Assembly: GCA_050283925.1 (NCBI GenBank)
Contig: JBNOAI010000002.1
Span: forward strand, 310,001 to 374,000
Reading direction: 5' to 3'
Origin: ZC4RG25 sp023428365
GTDB taxonomy: Bacteria; Pseudomonadota; Alphaproteobacteria; Rhizobiales; Hyphomicrobiaceae
DNA length: 64,000 nt
Shown: positions 52,059 to 61,752 of the stretch, one piece after another
Position numbering within the stretch: position 1 is the stretch's first letter
Layout: each line of letters opens with the position of its first letter
The notes under the pieces: generated by a model
What the model saw: only the letters and a program-made list of their open reading frames with translations
Databases searched by the model: none
Told to the model about the DNA's origin: nothing
Translations under genes and position numbers: made by a program

Positions 52059-52493
52059 TCAGATGGCCGAAGGATCGCTCTTGAAGTCGGCCTCAGCAAG
52101 TTCGAAACCTTCGAATTGGAAGCCGGGCGTGACCGTGCACCCCACAAGTGTCCATTTTCCAAGGCTGCGTGCGCGCTGCCAGTGGTCTGCCGGGACGATG
52201 GCCTGAGGCCGTTCGCCGACGGGCAAGTGATTTCCTAGCGTATGTGTGGTGACGTCGCTTTCGCGTGTTGCCGCAATGTCGAGCTGGAGAGCCGCGCCCG
52301 CATGCCAGTGCCAGATCTCGACGGCGTCGACGCGATGCCAATGCGAGACCTGCCCCTCCTTCAGAAGGAAATAAATGGCAGTCGAACAGGCGCGTCCGTT
52401 GACGGCTGCGGTATCGCGGAACGTCTCTCGATAATAGCCGCCTTCCGGATGCGGCGTGAGTTCGAGGAGTTCGATGATGTCGTCGGCTTCCAT
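52059..52493 (-). CDS. DUF985 family cupin protein
   Basis: A 144-residue cupin-fold protein. It opens with ELLELTPHPEGGYYRETFRD, the DUF985 signature, followed by STAIYFLLKEGQVSHWHRVDAVEIWHWHAGAAL, where clustered His and Glu residues suggest a metal or ligand pocket. The C-terminal VGCTVTPGFQFEGFELA completes the barrel. There is no signal peptide. The function is unknown. The adenylate cyclase-like gene ends 18 bases upstream on the same strand, so the two may be co-transcribed. Confidence 0.87.
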   Translation of the reverse strand: MEADDIIELLELTPHPEGGYYRETFRDTAAVNGRACSTAIYFLLKEGQVSHWHRVDAVEIWHWHAGAALQLDIAATRESDVTTHTLGNHLPVGERPQAIVPADHWQRARSLGKWTLVGCTVTPGFQFEGFELAEADFKSDPSAI

Positions 52494-52511
52494 GTCGCTC
52501 CTTTGAAACTA

Positions 52512-53822
52512 TCAAGCCGCGAGAGCAAACAGGCGGACTGGCTGTGTCCGCCCTCGGACCTCGACAATTGCGACTTCCCGCAAGGGTAGCGATGTGGCCA
52601 CGCGTGCGGCAGTCATTTCGCAGATCAGCATCCGGGTGCCAAGCCGCTTGTTCTCGTTCTCGAGGCGTTGGGCCAGATTCACGGTATCGCCGTATACGGT
52701 GTAAGTCTGACGGCCGTTTCCTCCGACGCTGCCGGCGGCGACCGGGCCGGTTGCAATGCCGACGCGAATGCGGAGAGTCTCGCCGGCAAACTTCGATCTT
52801 GCGGCGGTATCGAGGAGAGCAGCACCGCAGGCCACAGCATCATTCGCAAAGGCGCTGCGCTCGACGGGCATATTGAACGCTATCAGCACGGCATCGCCGA
52901 TGTAGTTCACGACGACACCGCCATGTCGCTCGACGATGCCGGTCACGGCCTCGAAATAGGCATTCAGAATGGAGATCAGTCTGTCTGGTGGCAGCGCCTC
53001 CGACATCGTCGTGAAACCCTCTATATCGACGAATACGATACTTGCGGTGCGCTGGGTCGGATTGAGAACGCCACCATCCTTGAGGATTTCCTCGGCAACA
53101 CTCTCGGGGACATATCGGCCAAACACGCTATGTACCTGGGCGCGCTGTTCTTCCGCTTGCGCGCGGGCGATCACCACCGCTCTGGCGCGCGCGACGGCGA
53201 CAGCCAAAAGCAGCGATGTACCCAGCAAGGTGATCGTTTCGATCAACCGCGAGCTTCGTCCGACGAAGTCCGGATCGAGATATACCGATAGGAACTGCTC
53301 GCGGGTTGGATTGCGCGGAAGCGCATCCCACGAGATCGCACGTTCCATTCCGGCAACGATGATGCTGAAGGTCGTCCACAAGGCGATGGTGGAAGCCACA
53401 CCCGCCCATATCACGACGCTGGGTGTCAGCGTCAGTGCGGAGATCGCTACAATGAGAAACAGGCTGGAGACGTAAGGCAATCGGAAAACCAGAATCTGTG
53501 GGACATCTCCACCTGCTGTTAGCGGGATAAACAGCGCTGCCAATGCGATCCCCGCGATGTCGAATGTGACGAAGAGCAAGCGATGCCAGCGCTGCTCCAA
53601 GCCGTGACGGATCAGGAGGTAATGCACCAACCCGAGTGAGAGGAAGGCGGATAGAAGAAGTATTCCCGAGTAATTGCCGGTAATACTGACCCAGTTGATC
53701 ACGATCCCTAACAGCACAAGCAGGATCACGGTGCGCAGGATGATCGCAAGGACCATGCCCTGCCGCTCCGCCGTTGCGAGGTCTGGGGAAACCTTCAGCG
53801 CAGAGAATTCAGGTAACCGCAT
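52512..53822 (-). CDS. Membrane-bound class III adenylate/guanylate cyclase
   Basis: Signal-producing enzyme of 436 residues. About six N-terminal hydrophobic segments (residues 22-215) anchor a C-terminal class III cyclase domain. Metal-binding aspartates are Asp266 (VFVDIEGFT) and Asp310 (NYIGDAVLI). The transition-state pair N-x3-R is present as Asn382 and Arg386 in GDTVNLAQRLE. The residues needed for catalysis thus appear intact. Both cAMP and cGMP are possible products. The membrane part may sense an unknown signal. The DUF985 cupin follows 18 bases downstream. Confidence 0.88.
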   Translation of the reverse strand: MRLPEFSALKVSPDLATAERQGMVLAIILRTVILLVLLGIVINWVSITGNYSGILLLSAFLSLGLVHYLLIRHGLEQRWHRLLFVTFDIAGIALAALFIPLTAGGDVPQILVFRLPYVSSLFLIVAISALTLTPSVVIWAGVASTIALWTTFSIIVAGMERAISWDALPRNPTREQFLSVYLDPDFVGRSSRLIETITLLGTSLLLAVAVARARAVVIARAQAEEQRAQVHSVFGRYVPESVAEEILKDGGVLNPTQRTASIVFVDIEGFTTMSEALPPDRLISILNAYFEAVTGIVERHGGVVVNYIGDAVLIAFNMPVERSAFANDAVACGAALLDTAARSKFAGETLRIRVGIATGPVAAGSVGGNGRQTYTVYGDTVNLAQRLENENKRLGTRMLICEMTAARVATSLPLREVAIVEVRGRTQPVRLFALAA

Positions 53823-54053
53823 GTGTGCCGTTATCCTTCTTGAGAGGCTTGTGTCGAGATGGGGGCGGCGGGATCGGATTTTAATAGAGACTTGGAGGTT
53901 CGGCGGCGAGGAAACTTGGAATGCAACCGATCACTGCGTGGTGTGCAGTTGCCCTGCTCAGGGGGCCATTTGCGCGCGTGATTTTACTGCCCGGCGTTGA
54001 AGAAACGTTAGCATTGCAGAGCGCCGCGCTTGGCAGCGCCGTTTCCAGGAAAA

Positions 54054-57000
54054 CTAAGGGGCGGGCAGAACTTCAGCCGCAGGGATATCCGGAAGCGGCA
54101 ACACACAGCGGCACTCGAAACCTTCGGGCTTATACTCCAATGTAATTCGTCCCCCAAGTTGCTCCGCGCTGGCTTCGACCAGCCGCGTACCGAAGCCCCG
54201 GCGTTCGGGCGGACGAACAGCAGGGCCACTCCGCTCCACCCAGGAAAACTCGACCATAGGCTTGCCGCCGGGCACGGCTGCATCTGTGATGGACCAGACA
54301 ACCCGAACGCGTCCTGCCAGTTTCGATAGGGCGCCATACTTCGCGGCATTGGTCGCGAGTTCGTGAAGTGCGAGACTGAGCGTCACGGCTGAGTTGGGCT
54401 CCAACAGAACCGTCGGCCCTTGGACGTGAAACTGTGAATGGCTGTCGGTGTGGAATGGCGCCAGTGCGGCAGCCACCACGTCGCCAAGCGGTGCGCCCTG
54501 CCAGGCTGTCCGGGTGAGCAGGTTGTGAGCGCGCGACAACGTCATGAGCCGCGCTGAAAACGCCTGCTTGAAAGCACGCGGCTCCGGAATTTCGCGAAGC
54601 GTTTGTGCCGCGATGGACTGGACGATGGCGAGCGTATTTTTTACGCGATGGTTCAGCTCGTTGAGGAGCAGTTTCTGGCGCAGCTCCGCCTGCTTGCGCG
54701 CAGTGATGTCCACGAATACGCCGATGCAGCCGCGCACCGTTCCGGCACTGTCGCGTAGCGGCACCGCATACTCGTAGAGATTTGTCACTTTCCCATCTGT
54801 AAACTGAATGTCGAGCTCTTCGCCCATCACGGGCTGGCCAAGTTTGGATGCGCGCTGCATGGGAAGCTGGTCGCCGGGAACTTCAATGCCGTCTTTCAGA
54901 ACACGGAATGGTAATGAGTTTCCGGTGGGTCCGGTTTTCGACGCGTTTGCGTTGGCAGTGATGCCGAGAATTGCAGCGCCCGCCGGATTGGTCGTGATCT
55001 GTGTGCCCTGGGCATTATGCGCGATGAAAACACCAACCGGCAACGCCCGCAGAAGCGCTTCGCGTTCCTCCCGCCGGCTGCGCGAATCTTCGGCTAGCAA
55101 TGTGATTTGAGCTTCAGCGCGCTTGTGCTCGCTGATGTCGACGGTAGCCGCAAGTGTTCCGAGGGTGTGACCGGCGGCATCGTGTACCAGGCTGACGCTG
55201 TTTTGGACCCATATGATCGAACCGTCCGGCCGGAGATATCTGTGCTCGATGATCGAGGACGCCCCGGTCTCGGCAATGCGTTCGAACAGTGCGGTGTTTT
55301 CGGCCTGGTCATCGGGGTGCGTAATATCCTGCATGCGCAGGTTCAGCAGTTCCTCCCGGCTGCGGCCAACTGTTTTGCAGTACCGGTCATTGACGAGGGT
55401 GAAGCGGCCATCCGGATCGGCTTGCGCCAAGCCGACGGTCGCTGAATTGAAAACGGCGGTGAGCTTTGCTTCGCTATCGGCAAGCGCCATGGAACTGCGA
55501 ACGGCCGCGTCGTTATCGACGATGATCGATATGACCGATGTAACTTCATCATCCTCGTCGTGAATGGGGATTGCACTGACAAGCGTATGGCGCGCAGGTT
55601 GTCCTGGTGGGTGATGCATGAATGGCTGGTTGTGTACGATCTCGCCGCGCAGTGCCCGCGCGCGAGGATAGTTCGAGCGGGCCATCGGCTGGCCGTCCGT
55701 ATCCAGCGCACTCCAACTACTGGTGATGTCGCAGAATGGCGGATCCGACCGGGTCAGATATCGCCGAAATGCTGGATTGGCGTGGATGACGCGACCATCT
55801 GGCGCCATCAGTGCGGCTCCGACGGGCATGTTTTCGACGATCGTATTCAGGCGGTCATGCAGCATCTGAGCGCGCTGGCGCAGATAGGCTTCCCGCGCGG
55901 CAGCTTCGCGGCGGAGCGCAGACAGTTTCAATGTATGAGCGACCGAGGTGAGCAAGCCCTTAGTCGAGGCCGGGTACGCGAGAAAGTCGTCAGCGCCGGA
56001 TTCGAGAGCAGCAATCCTTTCGTCCTCAGTGGATTCGGTTGACAGCACGATCACGGGTAGCGTGCGGGCGACTTCATGAGCGTGAATTTCCGCAAGCAGG
56101 TCGAGCGCATCTCCCAGCGAAGCACTTGCATCGCACAACACGAGATCAATCTGCCGGGCTTCGATATATTGTAGCACGTCGGAAGCTTCGGCGGCCGTTT
56201 CGACGTTATAGTCGTTCGATAGCTGCATCTGAAGGGTGCTGCGCGTCGTTGCATCCGAGGATGCGACCAGCACGCGCGGACGCTCCACCGGCAATGCCGA
56301 AAATGAATTGGCATGAAAGTCGCTTGTGTCGGCGCTGAACAGCGCGCGGCGCTGTCTATGGCGTACCCAACGGCGGCGCTGTTCGAAAGGTGAGCGTGCT
56401 CGCCCGATCGCAATGGAGAGTTGGGAGGCAGCGCGCTCGATGAAGGCGCTATAACTGTCGTCCAGCGGACGCCGTGGACTCACACCCGCAAGCATGACGC
56501 CGGCAGGCCGTCCTGGGTGTAACCCGCTTATCGGGGCCAGAACGGTGATCCGCGCCGGCTCGGGCCATAGTCCTCCAGACAATGGGAGGCCGAAGCGGGT
56601 GCCGACGTCAGCAACGATTTCGGCGCGTCCGGTAGTCCAGATCCGGCGTAGAGGCCAAGGACCTCCCGGTTGCTTGAGGGAGATGATCGATGGGCTGGCC
56701 GCGGTTTCGGCCTGCAGGCCGGTTATTCCAGCCAGGTGGGCAGAGGCATCGCCATCGAAGAGATAGGTGAGGCAGAACGGGATGTCCGCCTGACCTGCAC
56801 CAAAGACGTCTGACGCGATGGTGCAAACCTGCTCGGTCGATGCGGCCGTGGCCGTCAGTCGTGCGAGTTCATGCAGCAGATGCCCCCGGCGCTTGGAGAT
56901 CACATCGGTTGTTGTGTCCGTTGCAGCAATCAGAACGCCACCGACGAGACCGGTATCATCAGGGACGGGATTGAAGGTGAAGTTGAAATAGCATTCCTCC

Positions 57001-57476
57001 AGAATTCCATGCCGCGAAACACACAGGAGCTGGTTTTCGAGAACGTGCGCTTTTCCGCTCTGACGTACCTGTTCGCAAACAGCTGCTAATGAGTCGCCGG
57101 CAATGGGGCGGGACTCCCAAGCGGAACGTCCGAGCTGTGTGGGATGAGAGTCTCCGGCGAACGGCTTCCAGGCATCATTGTAAATGATGATCTGTTTTGG
57201 ACCCCAGTGCAGAGCTGCGGGGAACCCGGCATTGAGGCAGAGGCCGAACCCTGTACGCAGGCCCAGGGACCATTTTTCAAATGATCCGAGTGGGGTGGAT
57301 GCCCAGTCGAATGCACGTGCGCGGGCATTCATTTCTCCAGCGCCAGTAGTACCGGGTGAAAAGATAGCCGCAGCCGCGTTCAGGCTGCCCTGTGGTGGGG
57401 AACCTGATTTCGATCTGACCCGATCAAGCGCTTCCGAGATAACGGAAGCAGTGGAAGGACGTTTCATGCGCGCCAC
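54054..57476 (-). CDS. Multi-domain HWE sensor histidine kinase
   Basis: A large soluble sensor kinase of 1140 residues without membrane segments. Approximate order: PAS-like domain (55-190), GAF-like domain (200-360), receiver-like domain (400-515), three PAS domains (535-655, 670-790, 800-930), and a HWE kinase core. The core has the phospho-acceptor His943 in LNELNHRVKNTLA, ALHELATNAAKYGALS near 1037 and WVERSGP near 1079, the residues that define the HWE family. The internal receiver retains Asp449 but has Tyr501 where receivers have the conserved lysine (FLAYPAS). The single-domain response regulator gene lies just upstream on the same strand. Confidence 0.88.
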   Translation of the reverse strand: MARMKRPSTASVISEALDRVRSKSGSPPQGSLNAAAAIFSPGTTGAGEMNARARAFDWASTPLGSFEKWSLGLRTGFGLCLNAGFPAALHWGPKQIIIYNDAWKPFAGDSHPTQLGRSAWESRPIAGDSLAAVCEQVRQSGKAHVLENQLLCVSRHGILEECYFNFTFNPVPDDTGLVGGVLIAATDTTTDVISKRRGHLLHELARLTATAASTEQVCTIASDVFGAGQADIPFCLTYLFDGDASAHLAGITGLQAETAASPSIISLKQPGGPWPLRRIWTTGRAEIVADVGTRFGLPLSGGLWPEPARITVLAPISGLHPGRPAGVMLAGVSPRRPLDDSYSAFIERAASQLSIAIGRARSPFEQRRRWVRHRQRRALFSADTSDFHANSFSALPVERPRVLVASSDATTRSTLQMQLSNDYNVETAAEASDVLQYIEARQIDLVLCDASASLGDALDLLAEIHAHEVARTLPVIVLSTESTEDERIAALESGADDFLAYPASTKGLLTSVAHTLKLSALRREAAAREAYLRQRAQMLHDRLNTIVENMPVGAALMAPDGRVIHANPAFRRYLTRSDPPFCDITSSWSALDTDGQPMARSNYPRARALRGEIVHNQPFMHHPPGQPARHTLVSAIPIHDEDDEVTSVISIIVDNDAAVRSSMALADSEAKLTAVFNSATVGLAQADPDGRFTLVNDRYCKTVGRSREELLNLRMQDITHPDDQAENTALFERIAETGASSIIEHRYLRPDGSIIWVQNSVSLVHDAAGHTLGTLAATVDISEHKRAEAQITLLAEDSRSRREEREALLRALPVGVFIAHNAQGTQITTNPAGAAILGITANANASKTGPTGNSLPFRVLKDGIEVPGDQLPMQRASKLGQPVMGEELDIQFTDGKVTNLYEYAVPLRDSAGTVRGCIGVFVDITARKQAELRQKLLLNELNHRVKNTLAIVQSIAAQTLREIPEPRAFKQAFSARLMTLSRAHNLLTRTAWQGAPLGDVVAAALAPFHTDSHSQFHVQGPTVLLEPNSAVTLSLALHELATNAAKYGALSKLAGRVRVVWSITDAAVPGGKPMVEFSWVERSGPAVRPPERRGFGTRLVEASAEQLGGRITLEYKPEGFECRCVLPLPDIPAAEVLPAP

Positions 57477-57578
57477 ACCGTGCGATTGCGCGACTTCTAT
57501 AGTACACCTTAATTGATCGCTCGATCATTAGCGTGGGTTTCGCGGCACTGTGAATTATATTTTTCCGCGGATCATGAA

Positions 57579-57965
57579 TTAGGAGTTCGCTTCCTTAAAG
57601 AGCGTGCGCACCAGAGCGGCTCGTAATGTTTCGCTGTCATAGGGTTTCTCGACGAGGGGCACGGACCTGTGTTCCGCATTGAGGCCGTCCCCTCCGTAGC
57701 CCGTTGCAAAGATGAATGGAATTCCGCGGTTATGCAGAATATCTGCTACCGGATCGACGCGCTCGCCGCCCAGGTTGATATCGAGAATCGCGACATCACA
57801 GTCCGCTGAGGTGGCCAACTGGACAGCATCGGAAAGCCGGGCCGCTTTGCCGACGACGAAACATCCGAAGTCTGCAAGTAAATCCTGCAATTCGAGAACC
57901 AGCATCGCCTCGTCCTCGACGATCAGGACGCGGATATCTGCCAGTGATCCCATTCCGCGATCCAT
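57579..57965 (-). CDS. Single-domain response regulator
   Basis: A 128-residue stand-alone receiver with no output domain. Key residues are intact: the acidic pair in VEDEAM, the phospho-acceptor Asp62 in AILDINLGG, Thr88 in FATGYG and Lys107 in VEKPYD. The FATGYG pattern resembles receivers paired with HWE/HisKA_2 kinases. It precedes the HWE kinase gene by 102 bases on the same strand and is probably its partner, acting through protein-protein interaction or as a phosphate sink. ATG 57953 is an alternative start. Confidence 0.88.
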   Translation of the reverse strand: MDRGMGSLADIRVLIVEDEAMLVLELQDLLADFGCFVVGKAARLSDAVQLATSADCDVAILDINLGGERVDPVADILHNRGIPFIFATGYGGDGLNAEHRSVPLVEKPYDSETLRAALVRTLFKEANS

Positions 57966-58300
57966 CTATCAGCAGGTCTACCACGAAGTGCCAATTTCGA
58001 GGGGACAGCGAGGAAACGTCAATGTCAATTTCGTTCTAAGTGTGCAGATCTACATCTTCATGCGCATGGCCTGCTTCTTTTGCACAGCCCGCTTCAGAAA
58101 TCGACAGCGTGATCCGGCCGATGGAGCGTCGCAGCGATCAGCTATCGGCGAGATCCAGGTCCGAAAAACGTAGCTGCTGTATTCTTAGGCGAACTTTGCG
58201 CGCAGCTTTATCTTTCGATGAGTGTTCAAGTTGTGCATTATCTCCCCGAGAGCTTCCCGCGACTGTAAGTTCGGGTGCTTGTTGAAAGGGAGAGAGTGGT
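57966..58300. other. Intergenic region between response regulator and ABC operon
   Basis: This 335-base gap contains the promoters of the minus-strand signalling genes and of the plus-strand ABC transporter operon. GGAAAC at 58011 and CGTT at 58031 vaguely recall an EcfG-type promoter, but the spacing is too short for me to call one. A GGGAGAG ribosome-binding site precedes the binding-protein gene. No gene is seen. Confidence 0.45.
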
Positions 58301-59122
58301 ATGAAGCGAATGATTACGACTTTAGGCGTAGTACTGGCCGCGGCTGTGGCATTGACCAGCCCCGCCAGTGCTAACCCGCTGGATGACATCAAGAAAAAAG
58401 GAACGCTGACTGTCGGTGTGAAGACGGACTATCCGCCGTGGGGCACGCGCGATTCATCGGGCGCGATCATTGGCATGGAGCCGGATATGGCCGCTGATGT
58501 TGCCAAGCGGCTCGGGGTCAAGCTGGAGCTGGTGCCCGTTGTTTCATCGAACCGCATGCAGTTTCTGCAGCAGGGCAAGATCGATCTGATGATCGCGACC
58601 ATGAGCGACACGCCGGAGCGTCGCAAGGTGGTCGGCATTGTCGATCCCGTCTACTACGCCTCGGGCGTCGCGATCATGGCTAACAAGGCCGCGAATATCA
58701 AATCCGCCGCCGATCTCAAGGGCAAGCCGGTGTGTGCGCTGCAGGGAGCGTTCTATAATAATGACCTGCAATCCAAATACACCCAGCAGGATCTCGTAGC
58801 CTTCAAGGGTATTCCGGAGGCCGAGCAGGCCCTTCTCGACGGCCGCTGCGTCGGTTTCGTGTATGACGACGTCGTGCTGGTCTGGAAGAAGGCCCAGGAG
58901 AAGAAGTGGGATAACTTCGACGTTGTCGCGCTGACAGAGTGGAAGCCGGTACCGTGGGGCTTGGCCGTGAAGTCCGAGGATGCGACCGGACCATGGGGTA
59001 AGTTCATGGCCGACACTGTGACCGATTGGCTGAAGTCCGGCTGGCTGCTGGACCTCGAGACGAAGTGGGTGGGTGGTAATACCGACTGGCTGAAGGAAGC
59101 AACGGCTAACGCCAAGAAGTAG
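58301..59122 (+). CDS. Amino-acid ABC transporter substrate-binding protein
   Basis: Periplasmic binding protein of family 3 (polar amino acid type), 273 residues. The signal peptide (MITTLGVVLAAAVALTSPASA) precedes LDDIKKKGTLTVGVKTDYPPWGTRDSSG, the family opening. SGAIIGMEPDMAADVAKRLGVKLELVP follows, and IDLMIATMSDTPERRKVV carries the Arg that usually binds the ligand carboxylate. It is the first gene of an operon with two permeases, an ATPase and a PLP enzyme; the gap of 165 bases to the first permease allows excess binding protein. The ligand is unknown. Confidence 0.92.
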   Translation: MKRMITTLGVVLAAAVALTSPASANPLDDIKKKGTLTVGVKTDYPPWGTRDSSGAIIGMEPDMAADVAKRLGVKLELVPVVSSNRMQFLQQGKIDLMIATMSDTPERRKVVGIVDPVYYASGVAIMANKAANIKSAADLKGKPVCALQGAFYNNDLQSKYTQQDLVAFKGIPEAEQALLDGRCVGFVYDDVVLVWKKAQEKKWDNFDVVALTEWKPVPWGLAVKSEDATGPWGKFMADTVTDWLKSGWLLDLETKWVGGNTDWLKEATANAKK

Positions 59123-59287
59123 CTTTGCGTCCTCTTTTCCGTCCGGATCGCGGCAGGGTGACTTTGCCCTCACCGCGATCCGAAATTCAATCTACATAGC
59201 CTGCAACGCTTTGCTCGCAACGGTGCGTGCTGCCCGCGGCTATCAACTCGCGCTCAGCCCGCAGCCGGGCCGGCTCACGGTGGCCTG

Positions 59288-60034
59288 ATGGATGCCCTTT
59301 GGGATGCCCTGCGTTCGTTACACGACACGTACGGGTTCAATCTCGTCCATTTCTACGATCAGTTCGAGCGTGGCAGGCTGCTGCGCGGCATGTGGACGAC
59401 GATCAAGCTGGCAACGATCTGTATCGTCCTCAGCGTAATTATCGGAATCATCGGCGCTTGGTTGCAGACAAGCCGGCATCGCGTGCTGAAGGCCTGCGTG
59501 CAGGGCTACATTCAGTTTTTCCGCAATACGCCGCCGCTCGTGCAGATGTACTTCTTCTATTTCGCGCTCGGTCCGATGATGCCGCGCATCGTCAATCAAT
59601 ACGGCATCTCGCAGCCGATGCTCGGCAGCTTTGAGTGGGCGGTGATTTCGCTGTCGTTTTTCGCGGGGGCTTTCAACGTCGAAATCTTTCGATCCGGCAT
59701 CGAGGCGGTGCAGAAGTCGACGGTCGAGGCTGCGGATTCCCTCGGCTTCAACCGGATGCAGATTTATCGCTACGTCGTCCTGCCGCTCGCGATACGTGTC
59801 TGCCTTCCGGCTCTCAATAACAACCTCGTCAACCTCGCCAAGACGACCACGCAGGCTTATGCGATCGCCGTACCTGAAACGCTGTTTGTCGCCAGCCAGA
59901 TCTGGTCGGATCGTATCAATGTCTTCGAGATGATGGTGACGCTGCTCACGTTTTATTTGCTGCTGGTCGGCGTCATCGTCTGGCTGATGACGCGGTTGGA
60001 ACGGGCGCTGGCGGTTCCGGGGTTTGGGCGATGA
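59288..60034 (+). CDS. Amino-acid ABC transporter permease (first subunit)
   Basis: Inner-membrane permease of the His/Glu/Gln/Arg/opine family, 248 residues with five to six membrane segments. The ABC permease coupling (EAA) loop is EAADSLGFNRMQIYRYVVLPLAIRVCLPALNNNLV near residues 145-180, which contacts the ATPase. The N-terminal FERGRLLRGMWTTIKLATI matches the family start. The stop overlaps the start of the second permease by 4 bases (ATGA), indicating coupled translation. Confidence 0.92.
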   Translation: MDALWDALRSLHDTYGFNLVHFYDQFERGRLLRGMWTTIKLATICIVLSVIIGIIGAWLQTSRHRVLKACVQGYIQFFRNTPPLVQMYFFYFALGPMMPRIVNQYGISQPMLGSFEWAVISLSFFAGAFNVEIFRSGIEAVQKSTVEAADSLGFNRMQIYRYVVLPLAIRVCLPALNNNLVNLAKTTTQAYAIAVPETLFVASQIWSDRINVFEMMVTLLTFYLLLVGVIVWLMTRLERALAVPGFGR

Positions 60035-60900
60035 GTGCGGTCACGACACACACACCCGTCGTGCAATCCGGCTCAGGCGAAACCGGCTTCAGCGCGCGCG
60101 CATTTACACCGCGGGCACTCAGGGTCGCGTTGATTGCGTTTGTTGCCATCGTCCTGGCGACGGAGGCCTATGCGCAGTTGCGTGTGGGGGGATCTCAGGC
60201 CGGCATCATCGAGACGCTGATCAAGTGGACTCCGCTGATCCTGTTGGGGCCGCCCGGCGAATTCGGCGGTTTCATCCTCAATATCGCCGTCAGCTTCCTG
60301 GCTATGGCGATCGGTACGACTGCGGGGCTCGTGCTGGGGTTAGGGCAGATTTCGTTGAGCCCCATGGTTCGCAAGAGTTCCTGGGCGGTGACGCAGTTCT
60401 TTCGCAATTCGCCATGGCTGGTTCTGCTGTTTTTCGTGATGCTGCTGACGCCGTTCCAGTTCCGCATCTTTGGCATGACGATCCCGTTCCCGGCGTGGTT
60501 CAAGGCGACAGTCGGCCTGTCGCTGCCGGTCATGGCCAACATCTCCGAGATCGTTCGCGGAGCGGTCAATTCGATCCCGACCGGGCAATGGGAATCGGCT
60601 GAGAGCCTCGCCTTTTCGCGCATGCAGACACTGTGGCGTATCATTCTTCCGCAATGTGTGAAGCGAATGATCCCGCCGTGGATGAACTGGTATGCCATCC
60701 TGACGATGTCGACGCCTCTCATCTCCATCGTTGGCGTGAATGATGCCATGACGCTAACGCAGGATGCGCTCGCGGCTGAGCAGCGCACCGACCTGCTGAT
60801 GCCCATGTATGGCCTTCTGCTCGTGTTCTTCTTTATCTATTGCTATCCAATCGCGCGCTGGACCATCTACCTCGAGCGCAAGTACGCCGTGAAGGCCTGA
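60031..60900 (+). CDS. Amino-acid ABC transporter permease (second subunit)
   Basis: Second inner-membrane permease of the same family, 289 residues. The EAA coupling loop is ESAESLAFSRMQTLWRIILPQCVKRMIPPWMNWY near residue 190-220. The N-terminus has one more membrane helix and a periplasmic segment (QLRVGGSQAGIIETLIKW) before the conserved core FILNIAVSFLAMAIGTTAGLVLGL. It overlaps the first permease by 4 bases and is followed 12 bases later by the ATPase. The two permeases should form the heterodimeric channel. Confidence 0.92.
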   Translation: MSAVTTHTPVVQSGSGETGFSARAFTPRALRVALIAFVAIVLATEAYAQLRVGGSQAGIIETLIKWTPLILLGPPGEFGGFILNIAVSFLAMAIGTTAGLVLGLGQISLSPMVRKSSWAVTQFFRNSPWLVLLFFVMLLTPFQFRIFGMTIPFPAWFKATVGLSLPVMANISEIVRGAVNSIPTGQWESAESLAFSRMQTLWRIILPQCVKRMIPPWMNWYAILTMSTPLISIVGVNDAMTLTQDALAAEQRTDLLMPMYGLLLVFFFIYCYPIARWTIYLERKYAVKA

Positions 60901-60912
60901 GGAGCTGTGAGA

Positions 60913-61695
60913 ATGCCGGCCGCGAAATCCGCCGCAATGCCTGCTGCAAATGGTTGGACGCCGGATCAGCCGATCGTCTCCATTCGTGACGTGCACAAGT
61001 CATTCGCACATATCGAGGTGCTGAAGGGCGTGTCGATGGATGTACGCAAGGGAGAGGTGGTCTGCATCATCGGGCCATCGGGTTCCGGCAAGTCCACGCT
61101 GCTCCGCTGCATCAACGCGCTCGTGCCGATCAACCAAGGTTCGATCAAAGTCGAGGGCCAGGAAGTCCACGATCCCGCGCTCGACAAGCTGGCGTTGCGC
61201 AAGAAGGTCGGGATGGTGTTTCAGTCCTATAATCTGTTTCCGCATAAGACGGCGCTTGAGAATGTCATGATGGCGCCGGTCCTGGTGCTGAAGCGGAACA
61301 AGGACGAGGTCGAGACACTGGCGCGTAAGCTGATCAAGAAGGTTCGTCTGGAAGGCAAGGAGGATGCCTATCCGGGCGAGCTGTCAGGCGGGCAACAGCA
61401 GCGCGTTGCGATCGCGCGATCTCTGGCGATGAATCCCGACGTCATGCTGTTCGATGAGGTGACGGCGGCGCTCGATCCAGAAACGGTCAAAGAGGTTCTC
61501 GTCACCATCCGCGAACTCGCGGAGGAAGGCATGACGTGTATCCTCGTGACGCACGAGATGGGTTTTGCGCGTGAAGTTGGCGATCATATCTATTTCACGG
61601 ATCGCGGAATCATCGTCGAGCATGGGCCTCCTGCGACCTTTTTCAAGGAAGCGAAGGATCCCCGCACACGTGAATTCCTGAGCCAGATCCTGTAA
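60913..61695 (+). CDS. Amino-acid ABC transporter ATP-binding protein
   Basis: ATPase of the importer, 260 residues. Walker A is GPSGSGKSTLLR near residue 55, the Q-loop GMVFQSYNLFPHKTALENV, the signature LSGGQQQRVAIARSLA, Walker B VMLFDEVTAALDPE, and the H-loop VTHEMGFAREVGD. In Walker B the usual Glu-Pro is Glu-Val, which is seen in some close homologues and should not block activity. ATG 60913 has GGAG upstream at 8 bases; GTG 60907 is possible. It precedes the PLP enzyme gene by 57 bases. Confidence 0.93.
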   Translation: MPAAKSAAMPAANGWTPDQPIVSIRDVHKSFAHIEVLKGVSMDVRKGEVVCIIGPSGSGKSTLLRCINALVPINQGSIKVEGQEVHDPALDKLALRKKVGMVFQSYNLFPHKTALENVMMAPVLVLKRNKDEVETLARKLIKKVRLEGKEDAYPGELSGGQQQRVAIARSLAMNPDVMLFDEVTAALDPETVKEVLVTIRELAEEGMTCILVTHEMGFAREVGDHIYFTDRGIIVEHGPPATFFKEAKDPRTREFLSQIL

Positions 61696-61752
61696 GCCAA
61701 GAATAGAACTGTGCCGTCTCCCATGGGCGAGACGAAACCTGGACGAGCAATC

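Noticed and set aside
51840..52238. 132-residue plus-strand frame before and across the DUF985 gene
   Set aside because: Half of it is antisense to the DUF985 cupin, the rest is Arg-rich without homology; no convincing ribosome-binding site.
58011..58034. EcfG-like promoter (GGAAAC ... CGTT)
   Set aside because: Spacing between the two elements is about 14 bases, shorter than the 16-17 expected, and the -35 part has an extra A.
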